Below, in pieces: positions 62,749 through 64,000 of a stretch of DNA of 64,000 nucleotides. Source of the stretch: Pseudomonas sp. RC10 (lineage in GTDB: Bacteria > Pseudomonadota > Gammaproteobacteria > Pseudomonadales > Pseudomonadaceae); contig NZ_CP151650.1 in the NCBI RefSeq assembly GCF_038397775.1, positions 3,720,001 through 3,784,000 of the forward strand, in the 5' to 3' direction. The notes under the pieces are model-generated. The model was not told where the DNA came from. It did no database searches and was given only the letters and a program-made list of their open reading frames with translations. Made by a program: the position numbers and the translations under genes. Position 1 is the first letter of the stretch. Each line of letters opens with the position of its first letter.

Positions 62749-64000
62749 TCAAGAGCCAATCGAAGCGATGGCCCGCGCCAGCTCTGCCTGGTTGAAGGGT
62801 TTAGGCAAGCGCGGCAAGCGCTGGGCCAAGGGCGAAACCGTGTCGGTGAACCCTGAGGAAATGATGATCGCCAAGGCCGGGCGCAAGCGGGAAATCTGCT
62901 CGGCCAGCTCGGAACCGGACATCGCGGGCATGACGTAATCCGAGATCACCAGATCGAAATCGTTGTGCTCGCGAATCAGGGCCAACGCCTCGTCGCCATC
63001 GCTGGCGGTCAGAACCCTGTGCCCCAGGTCCTCGATCATGGCCCGGGTGCTCAGCACCACCAGCGGATCGTCGTCGACAAACAGCACCTTGAGCTGTTGG
63101 GTGGGGAGCGCCGCAATGCGAGGGAGGGTTTCGTTCGCTATGGGGCTCGGTTCGCTCGCCACCTTTGAAATGGGCAGCCACAGCTCGGCGGTCGTGCCGA
63201 GGCCGGGTTGGCTTTTCAGGACCAGCTTGCCGCCCGACTGTTCGGCCAGGCCGTGAATCATCGACAAGCCCAGACCAGTGCCTTTGCCCAGCCCCTTGGT
63301 GGTAAAGAACGGCTCCATCGCCCGTTGCAGCGTGGCCTCATCCATCCCGGTGCCGGTGTCGGCCACCGAGATGCAGATGAACGGCTCTTCGGTCGATTCC
63401 GGCGAACGCCAAAACGCGGCTTCCCGGGCTGAGACTTCAATGTTGCCGCCGTTCGGCATGGCGTCCCGGGCGTTGATCATCAGGTTCATGATCGCCATTT
63501 CCAGCTGACCGGCGTCGACGAACACCTGCCGCAGCAGCAGTGGGAATCGGGTGTCCACCGAGATGTTCGCCCCCAACGAGTGCCCCAGCAGCTCGGACAT
63601 GCCGCGAATCAATGTCCCTACGTCGACGGGCTCCGGCGCCAGCTCCTGACGCCGCGCAAACGCCAGCATGCGCTGGGTAAGGGATGAACCCCGATGGGCG
63701 GCGGCAATGGCGTTGTCGAGCAAGGACACGGTTTTCCCATCGCCGGACAGGCGCTTCTTGACGATGCCCAGGCTGCCGAGAATCACCGTCAGCAGGTTGT
63801 TGAAATCGTGGGCGATGCCGCCCGTGAGCTGGCCGATGGACTCCATTTTCTGTGACTGGTAGAGCGCTTCCCTCGCCTCTTTCAACGCGGTCTGCGCCAT
63901 GACCGAGTCCGTCACGTCGCGGGTGATCTTGGCAAAGCCGATGATGACACCGCCCTGATCGCGAATCGGGTCGATCACCACGTGCACCAGAAACCGCGAG
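62749..64000 (-). CDS. Hybrid sensor histidine kinase, N-terminus beyond window
   Basis: The visible 417 residues start inside a PAS/PAC region ([25 protein letters not shown]). A HisKA domain follows, with the phospho-His in [16 protein letters not shown], then a HATPase domain ([29 protein letters not shown]). A C-terminal receiver domain has the acceptor Asp in [13 protein letters not shown] and a conserved Lys in RLPKPFN. The reading frame runs off the right edge, so PAS domains upstream are missing. The stop is 21 bases from the convergent PAS-LuxR gene. Its output partner is unknown; a LuxR response regulator without a receiver next door is not an obvious phospho-partner. Confidence 0.92.
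   Translation of the reverse strand, partial: SRFLVHVVIDPIRDQGGVIIGFAKITRDVTDSVMAQTALKEAREALYQSQKMESIGQLTGGIAHDFNNLLTVILGSLGIVKKRLSGDGKTVSLLDNAIAAAHRGSSLTQRMLAFARRQELAPEPVDVGTLIRGMSELLGHSLGANISVDTRFPLLLRQVFVDAGQLEMAIMNLMINARDAMPNGGNIEVSAREAAFWRSPESTEEPFICISVADTGTGMDEATLQRAMEPFFTTKGLGKGTGLGLSMIHGLAEQSGGKLVLKSQPGLGTTAELWLPISKVASEPSPIANETLPRIAALPTQQLKVLFVDDDPLVVLSTRAMIEDLGHRVLTASDGDEALALIREHNDFDLVISDYVMPAMSGSELAEQISRLRPALAIIISSGFTDTVSPLAQRLPRLPKPFNQAELARAIASIGS

Overview
The window looks like chromosomal DNA of a Pseudomonas species (gamma-proteobacteria, fluorescens/syringae lineage; species not resolvable from this text). The evidence is high GC with strong codon bias, a PrrF iron sRNA, a CrcX/CrcY-type catabolite-repression sRNA just downstream of the HMG-CoA lyase gene, a MuxABC-OpmB-type efflux operon with two permeases, a liu leucine-degradation operon, and many REP/REPIN palindromes. 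No rRNA, tRNA, CRISPR array, prophage or insertion sequence was seen. About 47 protein genes are supported; the first (liuA) and last (a hybrid histidine kinase) are cut by the window edges.

Layout. 1-5.5 kb: liuA(partial)-B-C-D, leucine/isovalerate catabolism. 5.5-9.9 kb: a REPIN, a fused indolepyruvate ferredoxin oxidoreductase and a divergent Lrp/AsnC regulator. 10.0-11.0 kb: a Fur-controlled island with the PrrF sRNA and a small sigma-region-4/FecR-like fusion protein. 11-17.4 kb: M14 carboxypeptidase, DUF3203 protein, MocR-type regulator, SDR and an MHYT-GGDEF-EAL protein. 17.5-26.9 kb: muxA-muxB-[repeat ORF]-muxC-opmB, where the muxB/muxC junction is split by about 400 bp of tandem repeats that keep an open frame between the two genes. 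27-41.7 kb: tpx, LysR/aldo-keto reductase pair, REP cluster, tamA-tamB, GNAT, xthA, a PstS-like/OmpA fusion, a 142-bp tandem REPIN array, acyl-CoA dehydrogenase and LysR. 42-43.9 kb: liuR-liuE (the rest of the leucine pathway) followed by the CrcX/CrcY-like sRNA. 43.9-47.9 kb: XRE-cupin regulator, and an erythronate-type sugar-acid cluster (denD-like, MFS, GntR). 47.9-50 kb: a candidate sRNA, a small charged protein and a PAS-type chemoreceptor. 50-57.5 kb: TetR/NmrA pair with a clear operator-promoter, then a permease-MFP-OMF efflux operon. 57.8-64 kb: thiolase/acyl-CoA ligase/MHS transporter operon, a divergent PAS-LuxR regulator and the start-truncated hybrid kinase.

How it fits together. 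liuABCD and liuR-liuE together cover isovaleryl-CoA to acetoacetate plus acetyl-CoA, although they lie 37 kb apart; a perfect LiuR-type palindrome sits upstream of liuR. PrrF links iron status to central metabolism and the CrcX/CrcY-like RNA links carbon status to Hfq/Crc control. Two complete tripartite pumps, the TAM complex and a PstS-OmpA protein make the window rich in envelope functions. All assignments are by reading motifs and family resemblance; no database search was run.
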